NCBI RefSeq assembly: GCF_018598225.1
Contig: NZ_JAHESF010000024.1
Span: forward strand, 1-64,000
Reading direction: 5' to 3'
Length of the DNA stretch: 64,000 nucleotides
Source of the DNA: Chryseosolibacter histidinae
GTDB taxonomy: Bacteria; Bacteroidota; Bacteroidia; Cytophagales; Cyclobacteriaceae
The notes beneath the pieces are model-generated. The model had not been told where the DNA came from, made no database searches, and saw only the letters and a list, made by a program, of their open reading frames with translations. A program made the position numbers and the translations under genes. Positions 44,592-53,952 of this stretch are shown here, piece by piece; position 1 is the first letter of the stretch; each line of letters starts with the position of its first letter.

Positions 44592-46685
44592 CTAGCTAAC
44601 GGTAGCCCCAGGGTTCACGTCAGTGTTGGGCTGGATGAGCCTGAGCTTGCCGTCTGCGTCTTCGGCCATCAGTATCATGCCCTGGCTTTCTATGCCCATC
44701 ATTTTGCGGGGCGCCAGGTTGGCAATGAACGTAACCTGCTTGCCTACCATCTCTTCGGCCGTGTAGTGCTTGGCAATGCCACTCAGGATGGTGCGCTTAT
44801 CTACGCCGCTGTCTACCAGAAGCTTCAGAAGCTTGTCTGACTTCTCCATCTTTTCTGCGGCCAGCACCTTGCCAACGCGGATATCGAGTTTTGCAAAATC
44901 GTCAAAAACAATTTCGGGCTTCAGGGGTTTCACGGCATTCTCCTGCATGGCGGCAGCGGGTTTGTTCTCTTTTTTCTTTAAACGTTCTACTTGTTTTTCA
45001 ATCTCGGTGTCTTCAACATTCCTGAACAACAGCTCAGCGGGGTTCAGCTGATGATGTTGGGGCACGGTGTGGATCAATTCTTCTTTGGTCCAGAATTCCT
45101 TCCACTTGTTTTCAACGGCGGCGGCATTGAGCTGCCTGCGGATGCTCACGGCGGCACCGGGCAGAAAAGGCTCGCAGGCCATGCTGATGTTGCCTACCAC
45201 GGTTAAAGCATAGTTGAGTATAGCCCCAACGGCCTCCATATCTTCTTTTGCAAGCTTCCAGGGCTCGGTGTCGGCCAGAAATTTATTACCGATGCGGGCC
45301 AGGTTCATCATCTGGAACTGCGCCTCGCGGAACTTGAAATCTTTCAGGGCGCCGATCATCTCTTTCACGGTCTTGTTCAGGTCTGTATGCGCCTGCGTGT
45401 AGGAGGCCAATATCTTCTTGCGTTTATCAGTGGTGCCGGGCAGCTCATGCTCAGAAGGAACCTTGCCATCAAAATACTTCCAGGTGAGCACCATCACACG
45501 GTTCACAAAGTTGCCGAGAATGGCCACCAGCTCACTGTTCACCTTCTGCTGGTAATCTTTCCAGGTAAAGTCTGAGTCTTTGGTCTCGGGCGAAATGGAG
45601 TTGAGCACATAGCGCAGCTCGTCTTTGCGCGTGGGCAGGTCTTCGAGGTATTCATGAAGCCATACGGCATGGTTGCGCGATGTAGAAAGCTTTTCGCCTT
45701 CAAGGTTCAGAAACTCGTTGGCCGGCACATTATCGGGCAGTATGAAACTTCCCTCGGCCTTGAGCATAGAGGGGAAGATGATGCAATGGAACACGATGTT
45801 ATCCTTGCCAATAAAATGGATAAGGCGTGTTTCAGGATCTTTCCAGTACTTCTCCCAGTCGTTGGGCTTCAGCTCTTTGGTGGCCGAGATATAGCCTATG
45901 GGCGCATCAAACCACACATAGAGCACCTTGCCTTTGGCGTCGGGCAACGGCACGGGTATGCCCCACTCCAGGTCACGCGTAATGGAGCGCGGCTGCAGCC
46001 CCTGGTCTATCCACGATTTGCATTGGCCGTATACGTTTATCTTCCAATCGTCTTTATGGCCTTCTATGAGCCAGTCTTTAAGCCACGTTTCAAACTTATC
46101 GAGCGGAAAGTACCAGTGCTTGGTAGGCCGCAGCACCGGCGCCTGGCCTGACACGGTTGAGCGCGGGTTGATAAGCTGTTTGGGGCTCAGGCTGGTGCCA
46201 CACTTCTCGCACTGGTCGCCATAGGCATTGGGATGGCCGCAGTTGGGGCAGGTGCCCACAATGTAACGGTCGGCCAAAAAGATCTTCTCCTGCTCGTCGT
46301 AATACTGGTCTGAGGTATCTTCTATAAACAGCCCCTGGTCATAGATCTTCTTGAAGAAGTCTTGCGCCGTTTTATAGTGTATTTCGTTGGAGGTGCGTGA
46401 GTAGATATCGAACGAGATGCCAAAATCAGTGAAGGCCTTTTTCATCAGGTTGTGGTACTTATCTACAAACTCGCGGGGCGTGAGTCCCTCCTTTTTGGCG
46501 CCGATGGTAATGGCCACGCCGTGCTCGTCAGAGCCACAAACAAAAGCCACATCTTCTCCCCGCAGGCGCAGAAAGCGCACATAGGTATCGGCCGGCAAGT
46601 ATGCCCCGGCAATGTGGCCAATGTGCAACGGGCCGTTGGCATAAGGCAAAGCAGCCGTAACCGTATATCGTTTAAACTTTTTCAT
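44592..46685 (-). CDS. metG: Methionyl-tRNA synthetase
   Basis: A 697-residue class I synthetase. HIGH signature at 21-24 ([15 protein letters not shown]), a zinc knuckle [18 protein letters not shown], the KMSKS-equivalent KLSTSRN, and the anticodon-binding helices. A C-terminal EMAP/Trbp111-type tRNA-binding domain follows ([20 protein letters not shown] to about 697), as in long-form MetRS dimers. An 18-bp palindrome lies 21 bp upstream of the start. No T-box or SAM riboswitch was recognised. Confidence 0.97.
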   Translation of the reverse strand: MKKFKRYTVTAALPYANGPLHIGHIAGAYLPADTYVRFLRLRGEDVAFVCGSDEHGVAITIGAKKEGLTPREFVDKYHNLMKKAFTDFGISFDIYSRTSNEIHYKTAQDFFKKIYDQGLFIEDTSDQYYDEQEKIFLADRYIVGTCPNCGHPNAYGDQCEKCGTSLSPKQLINPRSTVSGQAPVLRPTKHWYFPLDKFETWLKDWLIEGHKDDWKINVYGQCKSWIDQGLQPRSITRDLEWGIPVPLPDAKGKVLYVWFDAPIGYISATKELKPNDWEKYWKDPETRLIHFIGKDNIVFHCIIFPSMLKAEGSFILPDNVPANEFLNLEGEKLSTSRNHAVWLHEYLEDLPTRKDELRYVLNSISPETKDSDFTWKDYQQKVNSELVAILGNFVNRVMVLTWKYFDGKVPSEHELPGTTDKRKKILASYTQAHTDLNKTVKEMIGALKDFKFREAQFQMMNLARIGNKFLADTEPWKLAKEDMEAVGAILNYALTVVGNISMACEPFLPGAAVSIRRQLNAAAVENKWKEFWTKEELIHTVPQHHQLNPAELLFRNVEDTEIEKQVERLKKKENKPAAAMQENAVKPLKPEIVFDDFAKLDIRVGKVLAAEKMEKSDKLLKLLVDSGVDKRTILSGIAKHYTAEEMVGKQVTFIANLAPRKMMGIESQGMILMAEDADGKLRLIQPNTDVNPGATVS

Positions 46686-46705
46686 GATAGCAAACCTGTA
46701 AGCGC

Positions 46706-46723
46706 ATCAGGTATTTACCTGAT
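46706..46723. promoter_or_regulatory. 18-bp palindrome upstream of metG
   Basis: ATCAGGTA-TT-TACCTGAT is a perfect palindrome with 8-bp arms centred 30 bp before the metG ATG at 46685. It could be an operator or a small mRNA hairpin. Confidence 0.45.
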
Positions 46724-46795
46724 AACCATTAATTGTGAAAAAAAATCCTGCGGCAAAGATGATAATAGTAAAGCACCTAAAAAAATGTGATTTTT

Positions 46796-48901
46796 TCAGG
46801 CCATGACCCTGATGGGTGCAAGGGGAATGGTAACAAAAAACTCGGTGTGTCCTTCAGGCGTTGTTTTGAGGTGCACATTGCCTCCCAGCTTTTCTGTAGC
46901 TGTTTTGGTGATGTACAGGCCTATACCCCCGGTCTCTGACCGCTCAGAGGCGCGTGAGAACATTTGGAAGATCTTATCGGGGTGAACTTCGCTGATGCCG
47001 ATGCCATTGTCAATCACTTTGATGGTAATGTACTGGTCGCGTTCCGTTATGGTGATATCGACAAAAGGCTCTATGCGGTTGGAGTCGTTATAAAACTTGA
47101 TGGCGTTATCGATGAGGTTTTCAAGGATGATGCGCACAAACTCTTTGTCTGAATAAAACTCGATGGAGTCGTCTATATGTTTTTTGATCTTGAGCCTGGG
47201 GGGCAGGCCCTTCTTCTTTTCGAGCATGAGCACATCGTTTACTATGCCCACAAAATCTATCTTTTCAAAACCCAGCGCCGAGTTGTTGATCTGGTTTACA
47301 ATGAGCAGGCGTGTGAGTATGGTGTTGAGCTTTTCGGCGGTGATGTCTAGCTTCTTCAGGTAGTTCAAAGCCAGGGCATCTTTCACATCCATGAGGGCCA
47401 CATTGCACATGCCCTTGAGGCTTGCCAATGGTCCCCTTATATCGTGCGAGGTTTTGTAAATAAAGTTATCGAGCTCTTCGTTTACGCGCAGCAGCGATTC
47501 GTTGGCTTTTTCAAGCTCGGTGTTTTTTTCTTTAAGCTCTTTATCGAGGTTGTAGTTTGAGCTGAGCAGCTGGCGGTTTTGGTCTTCAATAATGGCTTTG
47601 GCATCTGACAGTGCCTGGTTCACTTTTTTCTTTACGCGGTTGCTGCGGTAGAGCACAAAGATGAGCAGGCTGGCAAGGATGGCTATGATGATGATGGCAA
47701 AGTTGAGGGAGCGCTGGCGTTGGATTTGCTCTTCTTTATCTGCAATTATTTTTTTATTCTCCCGTTCCGCAAAATCAGTTTGGATTTTAGCTAGCCTGTC
47801 AATTAACGCGCCGCTTATAACGCTATCTTTTAATGCTATGTATTTCTTTTGATAGTAGGATGCTTTCTCAAACTCTTTAGTATGATTATAAACATCTGCA
47901 AACTCTCTATATGACGAAATTAACAATTCGTTGTAACCATTTTTAAGTGCTATTTGCTCGCACCGGCTGAGCACGAGTAGTGCAGAATCTCGATTTGATT
48001 CATCAGAATATATTTGACCTAAATACATCAGGTTCTCAGCTTCAAATCTTTTATTACCGGATTTTTGAGAAATAGAATGAGATTTCTTAAAATAGATTTT
48101 GGCCTTACTGAAATTGCCCAAGAAGTAATTCGAAACTCCAAGGCCGAACTCACCCTCGATGACTGTTTGATTATTACAGTTATCACCGCAGACTTTAAAT
48201 CCTTCCGTAAAGTAACGTTGTGCCTCCGTAAAGTTCTTCAGCTGATTATAACACAATCCAATATTAATGTAAAGCCTGTCAAGATCGTACTCATCATTTA
48301 TTTCTTTTTTAAGGACCAAAGAACGCTGGTAATACTCAAGGGCAGTCTTATAGTTCTTCAATTTAAAGTACACAAATCCAATATTATTGAGCGATATACT
48401 TATCTCTGATTTATTACCATCCATCTCACGGAGAGTTAGCGATTGAAAATGTATCTCAAGCGCTTTATCATATTCTGCTAGTACAGTGTGTGCTAATGCG
48501 AGGTTATTTAATATGATCTTGTATTCACTTCTAAAATCATTTCTTTTGGCAATTGACAAGCATTCTAATAGAACTTCAATAGCCTCTTTAGATCGATCTT
48601 GCTTATTTAAAAATTGGCCAGTGATTCTCTGCGCTCGAACAATTTTTGCACTGTCGCCAAATTTAAGGGCTACTTCTGAAGCTCGCTGGATAATTCGAAA
48701 CGCCTTGTCATTTTCTTTGCCTGCATACTGAATGAAAAGATCAACTAGCGGTTCGAAAGTTTCAAGACCCGATTTAGACTGAATAACTTTTTCAAGAGAG
48801 TCAATTTTAGATTGTTGGGCATAACTAACCGTCTCGATAGCCAAAAGTGTGGCCAGTATTATTGGGAGTCTTTTTAGATTATAAAAAATTTTTTCGTACA
48901 C
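46796..48901 (-). CDS. TPR-sensor histidine kinase (complete)
   Basis: A 701-residue membrane kinase. Signal peptide (about 1-28, ending SYAQ), then about seven periplasmic TPR units (EYDKALEIHFQSLTLREMDG, NYKTALEYYQRSLVLKKEIN and others) with a CGDNC cysteine pair. A transmembrane helix (about 399-419) leads to a coiled coil, a HisKA domain with H486 (KTSHDIRGPLASLKGMC), and a full HATPase domain (ENLIDNAIKF, DNGIGI, GGIGLYITK). No receiver domain or adjacent regulator follows. The DHp helix is the intact relative of the degenerate ends of the TPR proteins at 50680-55551. Two small secreted peptides are encoded divergently upstream. Confidence 0.93.
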   Translation of the reverse strand: MYEKIFYNLKRLPIILATLLAIETVSYAQQSKIDSLEKVIQSKSGLETFEPLVDLFIQYAGKENDKAFRIIQRASEVALKFGDSAKIVRAQRITGQFLNKQDRSKEAIEVLLECLSIAKRNDFRSEYKIILNNLALAHTVLAEYDKALEIHFQSLTLREMDGNKSEISISLNNIGFVYFKLKNYKTALEYYQRSLVLKKEINDEYDLDRLYINIGLCYNQLKNFTEAQRYFTEGFKVCGDNCNNQTVIEGEFGLGVSNYFLGNFSKAKIYFKKSHSISQKSGNKRFEAENLMYLGQIYSDESNRDSALLVLSRCEQIALKNGYNELLISSYREFADVYNHTKEFEKASYYQKKYIALKDSVISGALIDRLAKIQTDFAERENKKIIADKEEQIQRQRSLNFAIIIIAILASLLIFVLYRSNRVKKKVNQALSDAKAIIEDQNRQLLSSNYNLDKELKEKNTELEKANESLLRVNEELDNFIYKTSHDIRGPLASLKGMCNVALMDVKDALALNYLKKLDITAEKLNTILTRLLIVNQINNSALGFEKIDFVGIVNDVLMLEKKKGLPPRLKIKKHIDDSIEFYSDKEFVRIILENLIDNAIKFYNDSNRIEPFVDITITERDQYITIKVIDNGIGISEVHPDKIFQMFSRASERSETGGIGLYITKTATEKLGGNVHLKTTPEGHTEFFVTIPLAPIRVMA

Positions 48902-49005
48902 GAGTAATCTAGGATGGTTAATGCCTCAAAAGATTCACAAAAACACACGGATCTTTGAACCACAATTTAGCAACAAAATTAACTGAAACCTAAAACCACA
49001 AAGTC

Positions 49006-49149
49006 ATGAAAAAATTAATTTACACCACTTTACTCCTACTAGCTACGATCCTTTCGGTGACTTCTTGTACAGAAGAAACTGTTACTCCAACTATAGAGAC
49101 TGACAATGGTGGCGGTAGCGGAAGCACTGATCCTTATAAAATTAAATGA
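49006..49149 (+). CDS. Candidate 47-residue lipoprotein
   Basis: An ATG at 49006 opens a 47-codon frame: MKKLIYTTLLLLATILSVTSC is a complete lipoprotein signal with lipidated C21. The mature 27 residues are acidic and glycine/serine-rich (ETDNGGGSGSTDPYKIK). No homologue is known to me. It is divergent from the TPR kinase, 104 bp from its start. The clear signal sequence is good evidence of a real gene despite the length. Confidence 0.65.
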   Translation: MKKLIYTTLLLLATILSVTSCTEETVTPTIETDNGGGSGSTDPYKIK

Positions 49150-49239
49150 TCAAACACCAATTGCCGAAGTCCTAACTTAAACTTCCAACCTATTGAACAA
49201 ATAACGTCCTTCAAAACCAATACTTAAACATCGAGCTTT

Positions 49240-49410
49240 ATGAAAACCAGAATAATTGTATTTCTTGGCATCTCAGCGATAGCAACATTGTCTTTTACAT
49301 TCGTATCGGTTACGAAAGAAGAAAAAGCCAAAGTTTCGGAGACTACGTCGGTAGTCCAAAGCCATAATAATGAGCCAATTGGCGGCTTTTTGTCTGAGGA
49401 CAAATTTTAA
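49240..49410 (+). CDS. Candidate 56-residue secreted or membrane peptide
   Basis: ATG 49240 opens MKTRIIVFLGISAIATLSFT, a signal or anchor segment, followed by a lysine/glutamate stretch and the C-terminal EPIGGFLSEDKF. It has the same direction as the 49006 lipoprotein, 90 nt further on, and no lipobox. The C-terminal GG motif could be a processing site, but this is speculation. No function is known. A role as ligand of the neighbouring TPR sensors is only suggested by position. Confidence 0.6.
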   Translation: MKTRIIVFLGISAIATLSFTFVSVTKEEKAKVSETTSVVQSHNNEPIGGFLSEDKF

Positions 49411-49911
49411 ACTGGAACTAAAGGCGTATTTAGAACACTATCAGTTCGAATAAACTTCCTTGAATTGGAATTGGCTTTCCTGAAGACAAGCTCTAAGGTA
49501 GTCAGATTAGACCGAGTTCACCTTAATCGATGAAAAGTCTTCTGCCCCATTTTGGAAGAGAGGGGATTCTAATCGTCCTCAGGGGATTGTCCAGCCTCCA
49601 AGGAGGGCGCCAGATAAAACTGTTTCATTTGCCAATCTTAATCGGATTTTTAGGGTCTAAACATTAAGCTTCATTTTATAACACAGCATAAGTCATGTAA
49701 TTTGGCACTTAAAGTATTACTTTAATAGTAGTTTTTTACTATTCCCGCCATAAACCTTACATTGGAAGAACAGCATTTTTACCAAATTTTATTTTGTTTT
49801 TACGCTAAAAATCATAAAAAAACGGGAAAAAGCTGCAAGAGGTGCAGTAAGTTGACATCATTGAATTTTAAAGACTTTTGGGCGTTTGGTGGCGGTTACT
49901 TTCACATTCTA
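49411..49911. other. AT-rich intergenic stretch without a recognisable gene
   Basis: About 500 bases between the second peptide and the eroded TPR gene. AATAGTA-GTTTTT-TACTATT near 49725-49745 can form a weak stem. No open frame with plausible codon use was found. It may be the remains of lost TPR-gene sequence. Confidence 0.45.
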
Positions 49912-50650
49912 TTACAAAAGAGACATTGACTTCAACAGGGCATTCGGCTCTAATTGCACTATATCTGGCAGGTCTAGTTTTTCTACGGCGTCAGTCAATT
50001 TGCTCGAGATAGCGTTTACTTTTTTGACGTATAATTTCGCATCGGCATCCTCAATATCTTTTAAGCCAGTCTCGCATAGCCCCTTTATTGTTGCAATTGA
50101 TTTTTTAAGATCTCTAGCCGTTCGTTGAATCGACGGGTCACGCTCACGAAACGATGTGAGCAATTCACTCGTTCTCGTCTTTAACGTTCTTGTGCGATCA
50201 CAAACTTTTCGTCCATGCCTTATTAATTGTCTTGCTTTTTCTGTTACTACGCGCAAGCAGCACTGCAATGGCGATCAGGCGGAGAGAAAATAGACCGGCG
50301 AAAATGTTCATGAGATTTTGCCTGCTGATAACTTCTTGATTTAAGATCAATATCTGTTCTTGCGCAGCAAGCTTCGTTGTATTCTCACGCTCCAGGTATG
50401 TTGACTCGATCTTCATCAGGCTGTTGGCAACCCGATCGTTGTAAATGCTATCCTTCAACGCAATGTACGTTTGCTGATACTCAGCCCAGTTTTGCCAGTT
50501 ATTCTTCAGATCATAGAACTCCACGAACAACGCATAAACCTTGATCAGCTCCAGATTAAGCGCCACAGATTCATTGATCAACGCCGTGGCCTTATGCAGG
50601 TAACGTTCCGCTTCGTCCAGACGGCTCTGTTGAACTATCGGATAAATGAT
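49912..50650 (-). pseudogene. Eroded 3' remnant of a TPR pseudo-kinase gene
   Basis: Two minus-strand frames (50581-50198 and 50268-49912) together match the C-terminal half of the adjacent TPR genes. The first has TPR-like RLDEAERYLHKATALINES (readable up to about 50640), the WAEYQQTYIALKDSIYNDR block, coiled coil and membrane helix. The second continues VCDRTRTLKTR and TARDLKKSIATIKGLCETG. The break is near 50215-50235, where comparison with neighbours suggests two single-base losses. The N-terminal half is missing and the fragment abuts the 3' end of the next copy. The DHp histidine position reads R. Confidence 0.8.
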
Positions 50651-50679
50651 TTTCCTAATTATTATGAATGCATTCGTTT

Positions 50680-52264
50680 TTACTTTCGGATATGCGCATT
50701 TACAATCTGGTCCTTTATATGAAAAAGTGACTGTAAGCCTGTAGCCATATGGTGCGAAGTTTTCTCCAACTGGTGCATGTACTGACGTGCAGTTGGGTCT
50801 GAAACATCTTTAAGTCCTATCACGCACAATCCCTGCATGGTAGACAATGCTTCCTTCACGTCTGACACAGCGCGATCGATTAGCATATTACGACTAGAAA
50901 GAGCTGTTATTAAAACATCCCGGCTTAATTCAAGCTCGGCGGTGCGCGATTTTACCTTCGCATCAAGAATGATGTTAGCGCGCTTCTTCCGCGTATAATT
51001 TCTCCACAGCACGATACTGAATGCTACCACTATCAATACCAGGGTACTGGCTACTATGTTTAAGATTTGCTGACCGTTGATGATCTCTTCCTTCAATCGA
51101 AGTACTTGCTCTTGCGCAGCAATCTTGGCCCTGTTCTCCCGCTCCTGGTAGTCGGCCTCTATCTTCATCAGGTTGATGGTGAGCTCTTCATTATAAACGC
51201 TGTCTTTCAAGGCAATGTACTTCTGTTGATAAAATGACGCTCGTTCATGGTTTTTAACCTTGTTGTACATCTGAAAGAACCGTGAGTATATTTTGATCAT
51301 TTCGAGGTTATAGGGCTCACCTCCTTCTATCAGCGCCTCAGCTTTGCTCAGATAAAAAGAAGCATCACTGACACGGTTTTTGCATAAGATACATTTGTGA
51401 CAGATAGTCTACATTATCAAACTGGAACCGACCATAATCATTCTTTTCCGCGAGATGGTAAGACTTTAAAAAATGATGTTCAGCGTTTCCATACTCCCTT
51501 AGCCCGAAGTAAATAACGCCCATTGCAAACTCTGCACATACAAATTCATACGCAGAAGAATTGTTGTCATTGACCTTAAGTCCTTTTAGAACGTTCTCTT
51601 TTGCATCAGCGTAATTACCAAGATAGGCATCGCAAAGGCCAAGATTAATAAAGGCCGCGCCGAGGTCGTAGTTGTCATTTATCTTTCTCTTTAGAGCGAT
51701 GGCTTCCACAAAAAATCCCTTCGCTTTCCTATAATCCTTCAGTTTATAATAGACCAGTCCAATGTTATTCAAAGCCATCGACTCTCCGCCGGCATTGTGG
51801 CTATTTCGATTACCTTCAAGGTATTGAAAAAAAAGCGGCAAGGCTTTATCATATTCAGCTGTAAATGTATAGCACAAAGCCAGGCCATTGAGAATAAAAA
51901 GATGAGGAAGTGATTTCTTATATTTCATGCTCAATGGCAATATCCTCTCATAAATCCTTATAGCGGAATCAACTTCACCATTGCTCCTTAGTCCAGCGGC
52001 CGCAATTCTCCCATTTTGAACGATCATCAAACTATCATTCAAGTTCCTTGCAATCTCATATCCTTCGAGGGCAGTAATTACTGCAGGAATATTTTGGTCA
52101 ATGAGATTATATTGACGTCCTAAATGATAAAGAACGTTGGCCTTGTCAATGCCTTCTCTTTTCGGAACGAGTAATTTTAATGAATCGATTTTGCGATTTT
52201 GACATCTGGTATTGAAAGAAATCAAAATTAGGAAAAGGATAATTCCCGTTGTCTTAAAAGTCAT
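50680..52264 (-). pseudogene. TPR pseudo-kinase with a single frameshift
   Basis: Frame 52264-51365 encodes a signal peptide and TPR units through DNVDYLSQMYLMQ, then runs out of frame. The protein resumes as NRVSDASFYLSKAEALIEGG in the frame that continues to 50680, through YQQKYIALKDSVYNEELTIN, a membrane helix, coiled coil and AVSDVKEALSTMQGLCVIG. The shift is one extra base in a run of five (T5 at 51377-51381 on the plus strand). Correcting it gives about 528 residues, like its neighbours. It could be a real mutation, a phase-variable tract or a sequencing error. The DHp histidine position reads S. It begins 68 nt after the next copy upstream. Confidence 0.85.
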
Positions 52265-52332
52265 GCTCGCAGTGTTTATACTCTGGATACTTTTTTATGG
52301 TATACCTTTACGCGGAGGGCCTTACGGCAGGA

Positions 52333-53904
52333 TCATGAACGCCCAACAGCAACATCGCTAAACGCGTTTTGGAAACGTTGCACTTCCGACTCCAGGTGGT
52401 CAGACAACATATTCACCTGGACCATGTATTGCCTCGCATTTGGATCGCCGAGATCGTGCACGCCAGTTGTACATAGCCCCTTGATAGACGCCAGCGAACT
52501 TCTCATGTTATACGATGCTCTTTCAACAAGTATTTTATTTTCCCGATGTGCATGAAGTAATGCTTCTTGCTTTTGTTCTAACTGCCTTGTTCTGTCCCTA
52601 ACCCTTTCATCGAGAATTTTGTTTATTGCCTTTTTCCGACGGTTACTTCTGATCAGCAAGACGGCCAACAACGCCAACATCACTGTCATGCAACACGCAA
52701 AAACAATCAACAATTGTTGTCGGTTGATCACCGCTTCTTTTAGGTGAAGAATTTGCGCTTGTGATGCTATCTTTGCGTTATTTTCGCGTTCCAGATATTC
52801 CGTCTCCACCTTCATTAGCTTATTTGTAAGTTCCTCGCTGTAAACACTATCTTTCACCTGAATATATTTCTGTTGATAAAATGTGGCCTTTTTATAGTCG
52901 CCAGTTCTGCTATAGAGTTCGATGAACCGAGAATATATTTTGATTACTTCAAGATTATAAGGCGCGCCTGCATTAATAAGCACTTCAGCCGTGCGTAAAT
53001 ATTGTGCAGCATCTTTGATGCGATTCTGGTGAAGATAAATCTGTGTGAGATAATCAATGTTATCAAACTGATATCGTATGTTATGTGTTTTCTTCGACAT
53101 AGCATACGATCGCAAAAAATAAGTTTCGGCGTCGCCATATTGTTTCAACCCAAATGAAACTACTCCAAGGGCAAAGTCAGCACTTTCTATTACGTAATCC
53201 TTACAGTGGTCTCCGCAGACTTTAATGCCCTGAAGAATATTTGATCGAGCGGGAATGAAATCGCCAAGATATGCATAGCAGAGGCCAAGGTTAATGTAAG
53301 CAATGTCTAAATCGTATTTATCGTTTAGTTTCTTTTTTAAAGCTATCGTTTCTTCAAAAAGTGCTCTGCCTTTCTTATAATTCTTCAGCTTGTAATAAAC
53401 AATACCTATATTATTTAATGTTATCGCTATCCCTCCTTCATCATTTCTGATTTTTTCCTGCTCAAGCTCTTGAAAGAAAAATCGCAATGCTTTGTCATAT
53501 TCCGCCTTGAAATTATATGCCAGGCCCATGCCACTCAAAATATTAACATACTCAAACGAGTTTTTCAACTTTTGGCTCATTGGGAGTATCTTTTGATATA
53601 GAACCATTGCTGAGTCAACCTTTCCCAGGTATCTCAATGCACTGGCTGTAGCTCTTCCTGTCTTAACGATCCTTAAACTATCGTTCAGGTTTATCGCAAT
53701 TTTATATCCTTCTAAACCAGAACACGCCGCAGCCGAGTCCTGGTCAGAACGTATATATTGACGAGCCAATTCAAACAACACATCAGCTCTTTCAGCGCCA
53801 TTTTTTTGTTTAAGCAGAGATCTTAATGAATCGATCTTCTGTCCATTCACACCGAATAAAATAATTATGGAAAATACTGTGGTTAGAATGATTTTTAAAT
53901 TCAT
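52333..53904 (-). CDS. TPR membrane protein with degenerate DHp domain (pseudo-kinase)
   Basis: A 523-residue protein starting at ATG 53904; an in-frame TTG 21 nt upstream is less likely. Signal peptide (MNLKIILTTVFSIIILFGVNG), then periplasmic TPR units (EYDKALRFFFQELEQEKIRN, NYKKGRALFEETIALKKKLN) with the CGDHC pair seen in the complete kinase. A TM helix (QQLLIVFACCMTVMLALLAV), a coiled coil and a DHp-like helix follow: ASYNMRSSLASIKGLCTTG aligns with the kinase's TSHDIRGPLASLKGMC, with Y465 in place of histidine. The protein ends about 55 residues later and has no ATPase domain. It may relay a signal by conformation to a separate kinase. It lies 48 nt after 53953 in the same operon. Confidence 0.85.
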   Translation of the reverse strand: MNLKIILTTVFSIIILFGVNGQKIDSLRSLLKQKNGAERADVLFELARQYIRSDQDSAAACSGLEGYKIAINLNDSLRIVKTGRATASALRYLGKVDSAMVLYQKILPMSQKLKNSFEYVNILSGMGLAYNFKAEYDKALRFFFQELEQEKIRNDEGGIAITLNNIGIVYYKLKNYKKGRALFEETIALKKKLNDKYDLDIAYINLGLCYAYLGDFIPARSNILQGIKVCGDHCKDYVIESADFALGVVSFGLKQYGDAETYFLRSYAMSKKTHNIRYQFDNIDYLTQIYLHQNRIKDAAQYLRTAEVLINAGAPYNLEVIKIYSRFIELYSRTGDYKKATFYQQKYIQVKDSVYSEELTNKLMKVETEYLERENNAKIASQAQILHLKEAVINRQQLLIVFACCMTVMLALLAVLLIRSNRRKKAINKILDERVRDRTRQLEQKQEALLHAHRENKILVERASYNMRSSLASIKGLCTTGVHDLGDPNARQYMVQVNMLSDHLESEVQRFQNAFSDVAVGRS

Positions 53905-53952
53905 ATTTAAAAGAGTCTTTAGCAATACGTTGCATTGGAGTAATTAAACCTC

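Noticed and set aside
46686-46795. T-box or SAM riboswitch before metG
   Set aside because: Only a short symmetrical stem is present; no T-box NNUGG-type or SAM core sequences were found.
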